A program made the translations under genes and the position numbers. 46,360 nucleotides of DNA from Bacillus massiliglaciei (lineage in GTDB: Bacteria > Bacillota > Bacilli > Bacillales > DSM-1321): assembly GCF_900098925.1 (NCBI RefSeq), contig NZ_LT622360.1, positions 1-46,360 of the forward strand. Reading direction: 5' to 3'. Numbering within the stretch: position 1 is the first letter of the stretch; each line of letters begins with the position of its first letter. Below are positions 1-7,931 of the stretch, in pieces. The notes below the pieces were generated by a model. That model searched no databases. It saw nothing but the letters and a program-made list of their open reading frames with translations, and was not told the DNA's origin.

Positions 1-593
1 ATGACTCCTTTAGGGTTTCCTCGCTTTTCTAGTGCTTCATTCAAGGTATCAATCACCAAAGGAATTTGTTGATGAGTATAAAGTTTATAGGCAACAATTT
101 GATTATTAAACAAGTCCATGATCGTTGATAAATATAAAGTGTCTGGCCCATATTGGATGTAGGTAATATCTGTTACCCACTTATGGTTAGGTTTGCTTGC
201 GTGAAACTCTCGCTGTAATAAGTTTGGTGCGACAACGACAGATTCTCCTTGAGACTTCCACCTTCTCTTTTGTTTTACTTTACATTGAAGGTGATATTTC
301 TGCATGATTCGTTGAACAGTATTGCAGCTCAATTTGATATGGTAGTCACGTTTTAAAAGCTCCTTGATTTTTCGATGACCATATCGGTATTTAGTTTTTT
401 CGCAAAGGTAAATAATCGCTTCTTCTTCCTTAGACAACTCAACTGGTTGCGCATTTGCCCAGCGATAATAGGTGGATCTAGGAACATTTAAAGCTGATAA
501 AATAGCTGATACTGTATATTTCTTTCGTAAATTCTGAACTAATTGGAGAACGATTTCTTTTTCAACTCCTTTTCGATCTCCAAATACTTTTTT
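1..593 (-). CDS. IS3 transposase orfB (partial, made by -1 frameshift)
   Basis: This is the catalytic half of the transposase and has no stop in the window. The frame opens upstream of orfA's stop and is entered by a -1 slip on AAAAAAG (587-593, minus strand). I translated it through without a stop to base 3. It contains an HTH_21-like part (RYGHRKIKELLKRDY) and the beginning of the rve/DDE core, WVTDITYIQ, whose Asp is the first catalytic acid. The other two acidic residues would lie beyond the window. The product is expected as an OrfAB fusion that cuts and joins the IS ends. Confidence 0.85.
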
Positions 594-868
594 AAGATTT
601 CATTTTCCTGTTTTAAATGATTCAATTGACGTTCTTTTTTCTCTTCAGGACTCGAACTGTCTGGTCCATGACCATAGGAATATTGTTTTCCTATTGGTTG
701 ATCAAATCGATGAACCTGATTATCTCGATACCATTTCATCCACGTTTTGATTTGAGATACATTTTTAATCTCATACTTCTCCATGATTTCACGGTTCGAA
801 AACTGACCACTCATTTTATCTTTCACAACTGCCCACTTAACTTCATTTGAATATACATTTTTGCCCAT
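539..868 (-). CDS. IS3 transposase orfA (helix-turn-helix protein)
   Basis: This is the small N-terminal transposase protein of an IS3 element. It would bind the terminal repeats and, by -1 frameshifting, supply the N-terminus of OrfAB. I chose ATG at 868 (MGKNVYSNEVKWAVV) over the longer in-frame start at 910 because a GGAGGTG site lies about 7 nt upstream. Residues 1-60 form an HTH_Tnp_1-like domain. The C-terminus (RQLNHLKQENEILKKYLEIE) is a leucine-zipper-like coiled coil typical of IS3 OrfA. The A6G slippery motif falls in the KKY codons just before the orfA stop. Confidence 0.88.
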   Translation of the reverse strand: MGKNVYSNEVKWAVVKDKMSGQFSNREIMEKYEIKNVSQIKTWMKWYRDNQVHRFDQPIGKQYSYGHGPDSSSPEEKKERQLNHLKQENEILKKYLEIEKELKKKSFSN

Positions 869-935
869 GCAAAAACACCTCCGAATTAGTACTTTGTTTA
901 AGTGTACCATTTCGAAGGTGTTTTATAGTGTCTCA

Positions 936-1583
936 TTAATTTAGGTTAGTCTAGAAATATAAGCTCTTCATGCAGGCTTCTTATTTCTTAACGTTTCAAA
1001 AAAAGTATGGGAAGTTTAATAGATAAAAATTTCCTGAGTCCAGCCTTCATATTAAAAAATTAATATGATAAGATAAAGTTTAGTGAATGGATATTTTTTC
1101 CTGATTCCTTTCGGGTAGCTAATGCTATCTGTGATTTTCTCGTAAGTCTAACGGAGCAATAGAGATTTGAGACTGGTGTCTATAGTAGTGGAATTGAAGG
1201 GATAAACAGCACTGTGAATAATGGAAATATGTCAGGTGTTGATGCATTCATTCAGGCACAAGTTATCTGGAAAGAGATGTTATTGACCGTGCAATTGTTA
1301 TTACGATGGATGATATTGATAAAGCCAGTATTCATCATAAAAATAACGAAAAGATCAGGAGAGCAAATCACTGAATATTCAGTCGAATTTATTTTGAAAA
1401 GTCTCAAATAGAATTAGGGAGTTATGGAATGATTAAGAACATTGTATCTTGGATGACTTCGTATATTTCAATGGAAAACTGAATAATGCAGTTTCTGCAA
1501 GTCTTAAATATAACTCCTTAATTGATCAAATTTTGAAGGAATTCACAGCAAAAAAAAGATAAGGTAAGCGAATCTATAAGAGG
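936..1583 (+). other. gene-poor stretch with degraded coding remnants
   Basis: There is no intact gene. Short plus-strand runs still look coding but are broken by stops and frame changes. One, at about 1245-1365, reads ERDVIDRAIVITMDDIDKA and then IHHKNNEKI, faintly like the iHPkNK motif of sialate O-acetylesterases. Another, at about 1450-1560, ends in LIDQILKEFTAKKR and a stop, like the C-terminus of a protein. These are read as leftovers of genes lost when the neighbouring IS landed. The family guesses are weak. Confidence 0.4.
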
Positions 1584-2040
1584 ATGCAAAAGAGTATGTC
1601 TACATTTGATGAATACCTATTGTCAGTCAAGAAAAAGAAGCGATGGGATATTAAGAATAAAATAAAAATAAGGCAACAGTACGGAGCAACCATAGAAGTC
1701 GTAAACAGTATCAATCACAAAGAGTCGGAGAAGGTTTTTGAATTATATAGTAATACGGCAGAACGAGGTGATGCTTCTCCATATCCCATCATCTGCTCTA
1801 AATCCAGTTTTGGGCAATGGGATGAAATGGGGGAGAGCTATAAATGGATTTTAGTAAATTCCAATCATATAATAGCTTTTGCTATAGTCGTTAAAGAAGG
1901 AAATAATTTGTTATTTAAACATGTTGGCATGGATTAAGAGTCTTGGTTGCAAACTTGTAGAATTAAATGCTTACTTGTCCGTTAAGAATCTTTTCTTAGA
2001 AAAGGTAATGAGCAAAGCATTAACAAGGGCTTTTAAATAA
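1584..2040 (+). pseudogene. truncated GNAT/FemAB-like acyltransferase remnant
   Basis: The first 117 codons (1584-1937) read MSTFDEYLLSVKKKKRWDIK and continue with VFELYSNTAERGD. This resembles the front of the COG3146-type 'peptidoglycan biosynthesis/recognition' acyltransferases in the GNAT superfamily. The frame then stops at 1937. A second frame picks up plausible C-terminal sequence (LGCKLVELNAYLSVKN, then EKVMSKALTRAFK and a stop at 2040). Full family members are several hundred residues, so the middle is missing as well as the frame. The family call is from motif impression only. The following exporter gene begins 26 nt later and may have shared an operon with it. Confidence 0.45.
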
Positions 2041-2066
2041 GAGTTTTATGTGGAGATGATCGTGTA

Positions 2067-3206
2067 ATGAAACGCTTGTTGTATATTGTTTTTATGTTTA
2101 ACTTTCTTTTTAGCTTACTGACTGCCATTTTACCATTATTAGTATTTGACATAACCAGTTCTGCTGCAACTTCCGGTTATGTCTTGTCTGCTTTTATGAT
2201 TGCCCTTTTGGGAACGAGAATGGTCTTACTGACTCATGAGGTTGACGCTTACTTGTTATTAAGGACGGGCTTAACAGCTTATTGCCTGGGCTTCTTGTTA
2301 TTATTAGCCAATGGTACATCAATAGCCATGTTCTATTTTGGGGCCATTATATTGGGTATGGGGGTAGGAATAGTTGCTCCGATCCTCATTACCATTATAA
2401 CCGATATCAGCCGAAAGCCTAATGTAGCTGTTGGATGGCACAATTCACTTTTAGGAATTGCATCTGCAATAGCTCCCATACTAGGTATTTCACTTTACTA
2501 TTTTTTTGATCAACGAGGTTTTTTGTATCTAATTCTAACCATTTTATCTATTACAACACTTGGTATAGCATGTTTTGTAAGAAGAATAGGGGATAAACAG
2601 CCTTTAAAAAAAACCAGGATTAATAGAGAAGCTTTTAGTAAAGAATACATTCCCAGTTACATAATCTTCTTATTGACTTCTATTAGTTACGGTGCAGTTA
2701 TCGCTTTCTCCCCTATTTTTTATGAAAAAATAGGCTTGAGAGTGGATGTATTTTACTTCTTTTTTTGGAGCTTTTTTATATTAGCCCAATTAACTATGTT
2801 AAAAATTAAAAACAAGTTTACAGAGAATACTCTTCTGAATATATGTATCTTATTTGTTTTTATAAGTTCACTTTCCATTATATTTACAACGAATTATGTA
2901 ATATTAATACTTACGGCAATAGTATTTGGATTCTCTTACGGAGGAATTATGAATTTATTTTATAATCGCATTGCTGCCGTTAATGAGAGTAAAGCTAAAA
3001 CGGATGCATATAGTATTTTCGGGTTGATGTCTTACTTAGGTGTAGGATTAGGTTCAACGCTTCTGAGTCCTGTTGCAAATCATTCATTAATAGTCCTTTT
3101 CATTCTTTCTTCCTTGTTTCCTTTAGCGGGAGTACTGATAAGCATTTCATTAAATAAGAAAAATAAAGCGAATGTATTGGAGCATAAGCAATTGGAAATA
3201 CGATGA
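2067..3206 (+). CDS. MFS transporter (drug/metabolite exporter-like)
   Basis: A 379-residue polytopic membrane protein with about 12 hydrophobic segments, the usual size for a 12-TM major facilitator. The N-terminal half has the glycine-rich GAIILGMGVGIVAP stretch, followed by a basic cytoplasmic loop (ISRKPN), and a matching helix bundle follows a central loop near residues 175-195. It probably exports a small molecule by proton antiport; the substrate is not visible. ATG 2067 is preceded by GGAG at a good distance. It directly follows a decayed acyltransferase gene, so it may be the surviving member of a metabolite (for example metallophore) export operon. That link is inference. Confidence 0.75.
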   Translation: MKRLLYIVFMFNFLFSLLTAILPLLVFDITSSAATSGYVLSAFMIALLGTRMVLLTHEVDAYLLLRTGLTAYCLGFLLLLANGTSIAMFYFGAIILGMGVGIVAPILITIITDISRKPNVAVGWHNSLLGIASAIAPILGISLYYFFDQRGFLYLILTILSITTLGIACFVRRIGDKQPLKKTRINREAFSKEYIPSYIIFLLTSISYGAVIAFSPIFYEKIGLRVDVFYFFFWSFFILAQLTMLKIKNKFTENTLLNICILFVFISSLSIIFTTNYVILILTAIVFGFSYGGIMNLFYNRIAAVNESKAKTDAYSIFGLMSYLGVGLGSTLLSPVANHSLIVLFILSSLFPLAGVLISISLNKKNKANVLEHKQLEIR

Positions 3207-3244
3207 TTTATAGTACAGGGATAGATATGGTACGGAAAAATTAA

Positions 3245-3373
3245 GTGTTTGATACAGCTATACATGTAATAGGCGGAACGGAAGCGGGAGGAGAAATCTA
3301 CAATTTATATAATCAAGGAGTAGATAATCAAATTGAATTTCTTGCCGTCAATCCTCTATTAGGCTATGGATAG
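3245..3373 (+). pseudogene. short unassigned coding remnant
   Basis: A 42-codon GTG-initiated frame reads HVIGGTEAGGEIYNLYNQG and ends at 3373. It has protein-like composition but no ribosome site and is far too short for a whole domain. I do not recognise the family. With the hairpin at 3455 it is all that the 427-nt gap between the exporter and the next gene holds. Confidence 0.25.
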
Positions 3374-3454
3374 ACGAGTGTTACTATAAGATACCCGCTA
3401 ATCTTATGATTTAAAAATAAGTATGAGTAAGTCGTTTCGTGCGGGGATAATAAC

Positions 3455-3481
3455 AAAAGGCAGGTAAATCTGTCTTTTTTG
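3455..3481. terminator. Rho-independent terminator (short stem)
   Basis: A five-pair stem GGCAG/CTGTC (one G-T pair) is flanked by an A-run on the left and a T-run on the right, so it could work on both strands. Confidence 0.5.
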
Positions 3482-3639
3482 TATTAATGGAAAAACTGAC
3501 ATAGCTATTAAGGGATCTAAAGCTGAAAATGGAGATTCAAGCATATGCTTCCTGATCTTTATTCATCATTCTATTTGTTTTATACTTTATGAATCTATAT
3601 GGTAAAACTAAGTATAAGCAAATTTGAGGGAGGATGGAC

Positions 3640-4332
3640 ATGCAATATTTGAAATACATAGGTGTTCTGTTTATATCTGTGCTATTAACCGGCTGTGTGG
3701 ATGCGACAGCCCATGTAAATATTCATAAGGATGGCAGTGCCGATCTTAATATGGAAACGACTGTAAATTCAGAGGTGGATTCTATTGCCGGTCCTGCGAT
3801 AGAGGAGATGATTGACCGGCAATTGAGCGGCGATGGCTATAAGGTGAGCAGCAGCAATGGTACGATTCGGGTTTCCAAGCATTTTTCATCCATGGAAGAT
3901 ATGAACGAGGGCGGGGGAAATAGTCAGGTAATGAAGGATTTCACGGTTATAAAGGAAGACCATTTCTTTTATAAAACGTATCAGGTGGACGGGGAAATCG
4001 ATTTGGCGTCTCAGATGAACTCGCAGATAGAGGAAGTCATTGATAATTCGTTTGTAAGATCTTTAATTACGCAAAATTTAGAACAGGCTGACCTGAATTT
4101 AGTGGTTCAATTGCCAGTCAAACTGCCGACGGAGAGCAATGCGGACGAAGTGAGCGGAAAGACATTAACATGGAATATTTCAACAACGGAAAGCACTCCC
4201 ATCGAGTTAAAAGTGAGTGCACCAAATGTAACAGCCATTGCGGCTGCAGCCGGAGCTGTTATTGTCGTGTTGATTTTAGCCATTATCTGGAATTTGAGAA
4301 GGAAGAAAAGGAAGGCTGAAAATCATGAATAA
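3640..4332 (+). CDS. LppM/DUF3153-like membrane lipoprotein
   Basis: A 230-residue surface lipoprotein. The signal peptide ends in the lipobox LLTGC, so Cys would be lipidated after cleavage. The extracytoplasmic part starts with the VNIHKDGSADLNMETTV pattern of the LppM/DUF3153 family. A C-terminal transmembrane helix (AVIVVLILAIIWNL) with a basic RRKKRK tail follows, so the protein is anchored at both ends. In-frame ATGs occur at 3634 and 3640; I prefer 3640 because GGGAGG at 3628-3633 is then 6 nt away. Family members are widespread in Bacillus and their function is unknown. It is likely monocistronic, with a terminator before the next operon. Confidence 0.75.
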   Translation: MQYLKYIGVLFISVLLTGCVDATAHVNIHKDGSADLNMETTVNSEVDSIAGPAIEEMIDRQLSGDGYKVSSSNGTIRVSKHFSSMEDMNEGGGNSQVMKDFTVIKEDHFFYKTYQVDGEIDLASQMNSQIEEVIDNSFVRSLITQNLEQADLNLVVQLPVKLPTESNADEVSGKTLTWNISTTESTPIELKVSAPNVTAIAAAAGAVIVVLILAIIWNLRRKKRKAENHE

Positions 4333-4473
4333 ATCATTGATAACGCTAAAGAAAGATATATTCCTGTAAAAATGCCTTAAGATAAAGTTAGTAAAAAAAA
4401 AATTTAAAGAATGCATTTTATTTCACAAAAATACCAGGTCGATGAGATGAGAAAGGAAAGGAATATTTTTGAT

Positions 4474-4509
4474 ACAGGAAAGCAAAGAATTGCTCTCCTG
4501 TTTTTCTTT
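4474..4509 (+). terminator. Rho-independent terminator after the lipoprotein gene
   Basis: Inverted ACAGGA ... TCCTGT with inner AGCA/TGCT pairs, followed by TTTTTCTTTT. It separates the lipoprotein from the Wadjet operon. Confidence 0.8.
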
Positions 4510-4601
4510 TGCTCATTTCAAGACAGTCCTATAAAAACTTAAGTGAAAAGTTGATCTCTGCTCTATGATAAAATAAAAACAAATTAGAGGGGGATTATAG
4601 T

Positions 4602-5879
4602 TTGATCAATAATGGTTGGAATGATTATTTATATAAATATATTTTATTGAAGAATGAGGAGCTTAATTTACAAGACATTAGAGAGAGTAATGGAATAGTA
4701 GATATTCCTGTAATAAAAAAGACAGCCCGTACCAGAAGGACTGTTGCAATGTTGACAATGGGAGTTAACAATCAAATTGTACCCCCGCAAAAACTGTTGA
4801 AAGATTTTGCAAGTCCCTCGACAAAGAAAAAAGTTGAACTGACAGATGAAACTTATGAATGGATCCGAAATGCCTGGATCATAAGAGAGTATCGTTTGGC
4901 AAAAGATGAGAGAACCGTGAAAAGCGAACAGTTTCGAATGGGACTGTCTTTATTCCAATATAAAAAGCAAATCGAGAATGAACTGGAAACAAAGAAAAAT
5001 GAAGCCCTTTTGGAATGGACAAATCGATGGATTAAAATAAAGCAATCTTCTTCTGCACTTAACTATAAACGTAAAGAAAAACTCAATAGATTAAAAGATA
5101 TATTAGATAAAGTTGTAACTGGAGATGAAGTTACTACTAATAGTTCTGTGTGGCGGTTTCAGAAACAACTATTATTTCTCCATTTTTTAGTGGCTTTTTA
5201 TCAAATTTCAATGATCGAACGTCATTTTGATTGGAAGCAGATTGGAGCCAAGTATTATAGAAAAATTGGCGGTTCAAAAGAGTTCGATTTTTATAAAAAG
5301 GAATTCATTCAAGGGGCTGAAGAGTTACTTGATTATCCATTACATTTACTTGGACTAAGCAGTTTAGGGACGATTACGCCAATTTTTTTTACTGGACCGA
5401 TGCAGGGTGAAAGTGTTTTATACAAGTATGGACCAATTCATGCGACAACAGATTTAGCGGTGTTTTCTGAGGAATTTCAAACTGATGCAGAGGTATTGTG
5501 GTTAGTTGAGAATCGAGGGATTGTAACAAGAATGGGATACGAGAAGGACTTTTTAATAGATTCAAAGAGTTTCGTGTTAGGAATAGATGGTCAGTTAAGG
5601 TCTGCGCATCGAAGATTGATTGAGCAGCTTGTCTCCAATATAAAAAGTGTGATTATTTGGACAGATGTTGATGAAGCGGGACTTATCATTGCTAAAGAAG
5701 TAGGAGAAACCGTGCAAAGATTTCAGGTATCCTGTAAATGGGTTGTTCCGCCATTGGAAACAGTTCTAAATCTTGAAGAACTTCAATTACGATATGAAAA
5801 AGCAATACAGGTTCAAAAAGAAGAACAGGAACAAGAGATTGGAGGGGTAGAACTGTGGAAAAAATGGATCAGTCCTTAA
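4602..5879 (+). CDS. jetD: Wadjet protein JetD (Toprim-like DNA nuclease subunit)
   Basis: The predicted nuclease of a Wadjet anti-plasmid system. JetD proteins resemble topoisomerase VI A/Spo11 and cut DNA that the JetABC condensin has extruded. The 425-residue product carries a C-terminal Toprim-like core: acidic E303 in WLVENRGIVTRM and a DxD pair at D355 and D357 in IIWTDVDEAG, followed by VKWVVPP-like sequence as the next strand. The N-terminal half is helical and basic, as in DUF3322-type JetD N-termini. It starts with TTG at 4602 after AGAGGGGG, the only good ribosome site. It is the first gene of a tight four-gene operon and its end overlaps jetA by 25 nt. Identification rests on context plus motifs; the Toprim assignment is mine. 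Confidence 0.8.
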   Translation: MINNGWNDYLYKYILLKNEELNLQDIRESNGIVDIPVIKKTARTRRTVAMLTMGVNNQIVPPQKLLKDFASPSTKKKVELTDETYEWIRNAWIIREYRLAKDERTVKSEQFRMGLSLFQYKKQIENELETKKNEALLEWTNRWIKIKQSSSALNYKRKEKLNRLKDILDKVVTGDEVTTNSSVWRFQKQLLFLHFLVAFYQISMIERHFDWKQIGAKYYRKIGGSKEFDFYKKEFIQGAEELLDYPLHLLGLSSLGTITPIFFTGPMQGESVLYKYGPIHATTDLAVFSEEFQTDAEVLWLVENRGIVTRMGYEKDFLIDSKSFVLGIDGQLRSAHRRLIEQLVSNIKSVIIWTDVDEAGLIIAKEVGETVQRFQVSCKWVVPPLETVLNLEELQLRYEKAIQVQKEEQEQEIGGVELWKKWISP

Positions 5880-7264
5880 TTTCTATTTTTAATATCGAAA
5901 TGGAAAAACCAGAACTTCACCAAACAATGCGCGATATGGCTGCACTAGCAGGGGTTTTAAATGAACTAAGCGATAAGGAATCATTTCAGGCGCCTACAAA
6001 CGTATTTCGCTTTTTACGTGTACTTTATCTGATTAATCAAGAAGCACTTGGTATGACTGACCCTATAGAAAATGAGGATACACTCTTTTATCGGTATCGC
6101 CATACTTTTGGCTCTGCTGAAGAGGTTACAATAGAATATGTGAAGCACTTAATCTATGTATTGGGTAAATTTAATTGGATAACCAAGACAACAAAGAGAA
6201 TTAAGATGCGTGATTTAGGAAAAAGAATGATGGATGTTTTAATTCGTTTAGCCAATGATTCGCTTGCTTATTATATGAATGACGATGTGGCTAGGTCTTT
6301 ATTTCAAGCAAAAAGAGACGCGGAAATTAGTGAAGCTTATGATGATAAGGGGATTTCAGGCGGAAATAAATTAGCTAGTATGATTAAAAATGTTGAAGAG
6401 GCTATCTTGCTGTTGGCTGAAAGGGAATTAGAGTATCTAGCTGATCGAAATGCTTTATCTCAAGTAGAAATAATTCATCACTTGATGAAAGAGTTAGAAA
6501 CAAAAATGGTTGAACGTCTGGCGAAATTTGAAACATTTGATCAGGAATTAGTGTTCGCATCTGTCAAGCAGAGAGGCATGACAGCTATCAGTGCTGGCAC
6601 AAAGATTAGCCTTGGAACGATCAACAAAATTCTTAAGTTTGCCCATATACAAGAGTCAGATTTTATAGAAACGATACAACCAGAATTACTAAGAAATTTT
6701 ATCGAAAAATCGTTTGATCCGGCGATTGGATCAGATATTCCAAATGCACATCAAATACTTAGCTTTATGGAACAAGGTCAATATGAGGATGAAGATTTAG
6801 ATGGGCTTTGGGTGCCGGTTAAATTTGCTAGTCATTTGTCTCCGCAAGCTATTGAGGAAGGGATAGACTATGTCGAGCATTATCAACCTATAACAGATGA
6901 AATTGAGGAAGTATTAGAAGAAGAGTTTCGAGATATAGATGAAATCATGGAGGATAATTTGGAAGAAGTAATGGGCGATTCAAAATGGCAAATGACAAAG
7001 CAAATGATTCATACTGAGCACATTGAGAAATACCTTGAAGAGATAGAAGAAGCAGGGTTGGATGAGTTAGTTATACAAGCTGGTTCTAACAAATGGAGTG
7101 ATGTATTAAACGGATTAATAGGTGTATCAGCATTAGTTGCAAATAAAAAAGCAGAGATTAATGAAACAGCAAAAAAAACATTACAAGGTAATATAGAAGA
7201 AAGAGATTGGAGGTGGGCAGATAATGAACAAGGAAGCTACGGAATTAGAAAACGAAGCAAATGA
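5855..7264 (+). CDS. jetA: Wadjet protein JetA (kleisin-like condensin subunit)
   Basis: A 469-residue, mostly helical acidic protein in the MukF/JetA position. In Wadjet, JetA is the kleisin that bridges the JetC ATPase heads and binds JetB. The sequence fits: helical N-terminal winged-helix-like part (residues 1-120), a middle region with a long helix (AILLLAERELEYLADRNAL), a strongly acidic segment around 345-390 (EEVLEEEFRDIDEIMEDNLE) and a compact C-terminal domain that should cap a JetC head. It starts with GTG 5855 after GGAGGGG, inside the jetD end, and overlaps jetB by 41 nt, so translation is probably coupled. No catalytic motif is expected or seen. Confidence 0.8.
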   Translation: MEKMDQSLISIFNIEMEKPELHQTMRDMAALAGVLNELSDKESFQAPTNVFRFLRVLYLINQEALGMTDPIENEDTLFYRYRHTFGSAEEVTIEYVKHLIYVLGKFNWITKTTKRIKMRDLGKRMMDVLIRLANDSLAYYMNDDVARSLFQAKRDAEISEAYDDKGISGGNKLASMIKNVEEAILLLAERELEYLADRNALSQVEIIHHLMKELETKMVERLAKFETFDQELVFASVKQRGMTAISAGTKISLGTINKILKFAHIQESDFIETIQPELLRNFIEKSFDPAIGSDIPNAHQILSFMEQGQYEDEDLDGLWVPVKFASHLSPQAIEEGIDYVEHYQPITDEIEEVLEEEFRDIDEIMEDNLEEVMGDSKWQMTKQMIHTEHIEKYLEEIEEAGLDELVIQAGSNKWSDVLNGLIGVSALVANKKAEINETAKKTLQGNIEERDWRWADNEQGSYGIRKRSK

Positions 7265-7931
7265 ATTTATTAACGATAATCCTTTAAATGCATTACAGTT
7301 GATTCAAGGCTTTTTAACTAAGGAAGAAGAGCTTACTTTTATGCAAATTTTATTTTCCTCATCTGCTACGATTAGGGTAGGGAATTTTGGTTTGTCTCGA
7401 AAAGAAGTGGAAAAATTGCTGGGAATAAATGATGAAGAGGCATTCTTTTCTTTCTTAAAGCGAGTGAATCAAGCTATTAGCCGTTACTTCAAAGTTATTT
7501 ATGATGACCGAAGAAACCAAGTAGTAGCACTTATGCGTGTTCCCCCAAAACAAGCTAGAAATGTGTTAAATAAGGAGAGCTTGGCAATCCTTATGTTTAT
7601 CTTTTATCATCAAGAAGTATTGCAGAATGAGTATACATTGTTTTCACAATTGATAAATAGCTTTGGTCATGAGTCCTTACAGGTAACGAGAAAGATTCAA
7701 GCAAATTTAGATCCATTAAAAAAAATAGGCGCAATCGAAATTTATGACACGAACTCGGATGAAGAAGCATATCAGCTTACTTCGATAGGTGCACATCTAT
7801 TTTCTGATTCATTTTTACGCAGATATGCAGAATTCAGTCAATCCAATCAGCTCCATATGGAGGACGTTCTTCGCTTCTTTAAACGCTACAATATGAATGG
7901 AGGTAAGCCAGATGATACCTTGGAGGCTTAG
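7224..7931 (+). CDS. jetB: Wadjet protein JetB (MukE-like winged-helix subunit)
   Basis: A 235-residue protein in the MukE/JetB slot. JetB dimers bind the kleisin JetA and DNA within the loop-extruding complex. The sequence shows two winged-helix-like units. One is at about residues 50-110, ending in the strand pair YFKVIYDDRRNQVVALMRV. The other is at about 125-200, with ESLAILMFIFYHQEVLQNEY and LDPLKKIGAIEIYDTN, the usual helix-then-hairpin pattern. ATG 7224 follows a GGAGGTGGG site. It overlaps jetA upstream and jetC downstream (20 nt with the start chosen for jetC), supporting fixed stoichiometry from one mRNA. Confidence 0.8.
   Translation: MNKEATELENEANEFINDNPLNALQLIQGFLTKEEELTFMQILFSSSATIRVGNFGLSRKEVEKLLGINDEEAFFSFLKRVNQAISRYFKVIYDDRRNQVVALMRVPPKQARNVLNKESLAILMFIFYHQEVLQNEYTLFSQLINSFGHESLQVTRKIQANLDPLKKIGAIEIYDTNSDEEAYQLTSIGAHLFSDSFLRRYAEFSQSNQLHMEDVLRFFKRYNMNGGKPDDTLEA

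Larger units (their letters stand above)
1..935 (-). mobile_element. IS3-family insertion sequence, truncated by window edge
   Basis: This is the 5' part of an IS3-type element read on the minus strand. It has orfA, an A6G slippery site and the start of orfB, which runs off base 1. The upstream terminus lies near 935, where the minus strand reads TGAGACACTATAAAACACC just before orfA. The other end is outside the window, so neither the inverted repeat nor a target duplication can be tested here. Confidence 0.85.

Noticed and set aside
1214..1411. 65-codon plus-strand frame as a gene
   Set aside because: No ribosome site, and the protein-like signal runs in a different frame of the same DNA; treated as part of decayed sequence.
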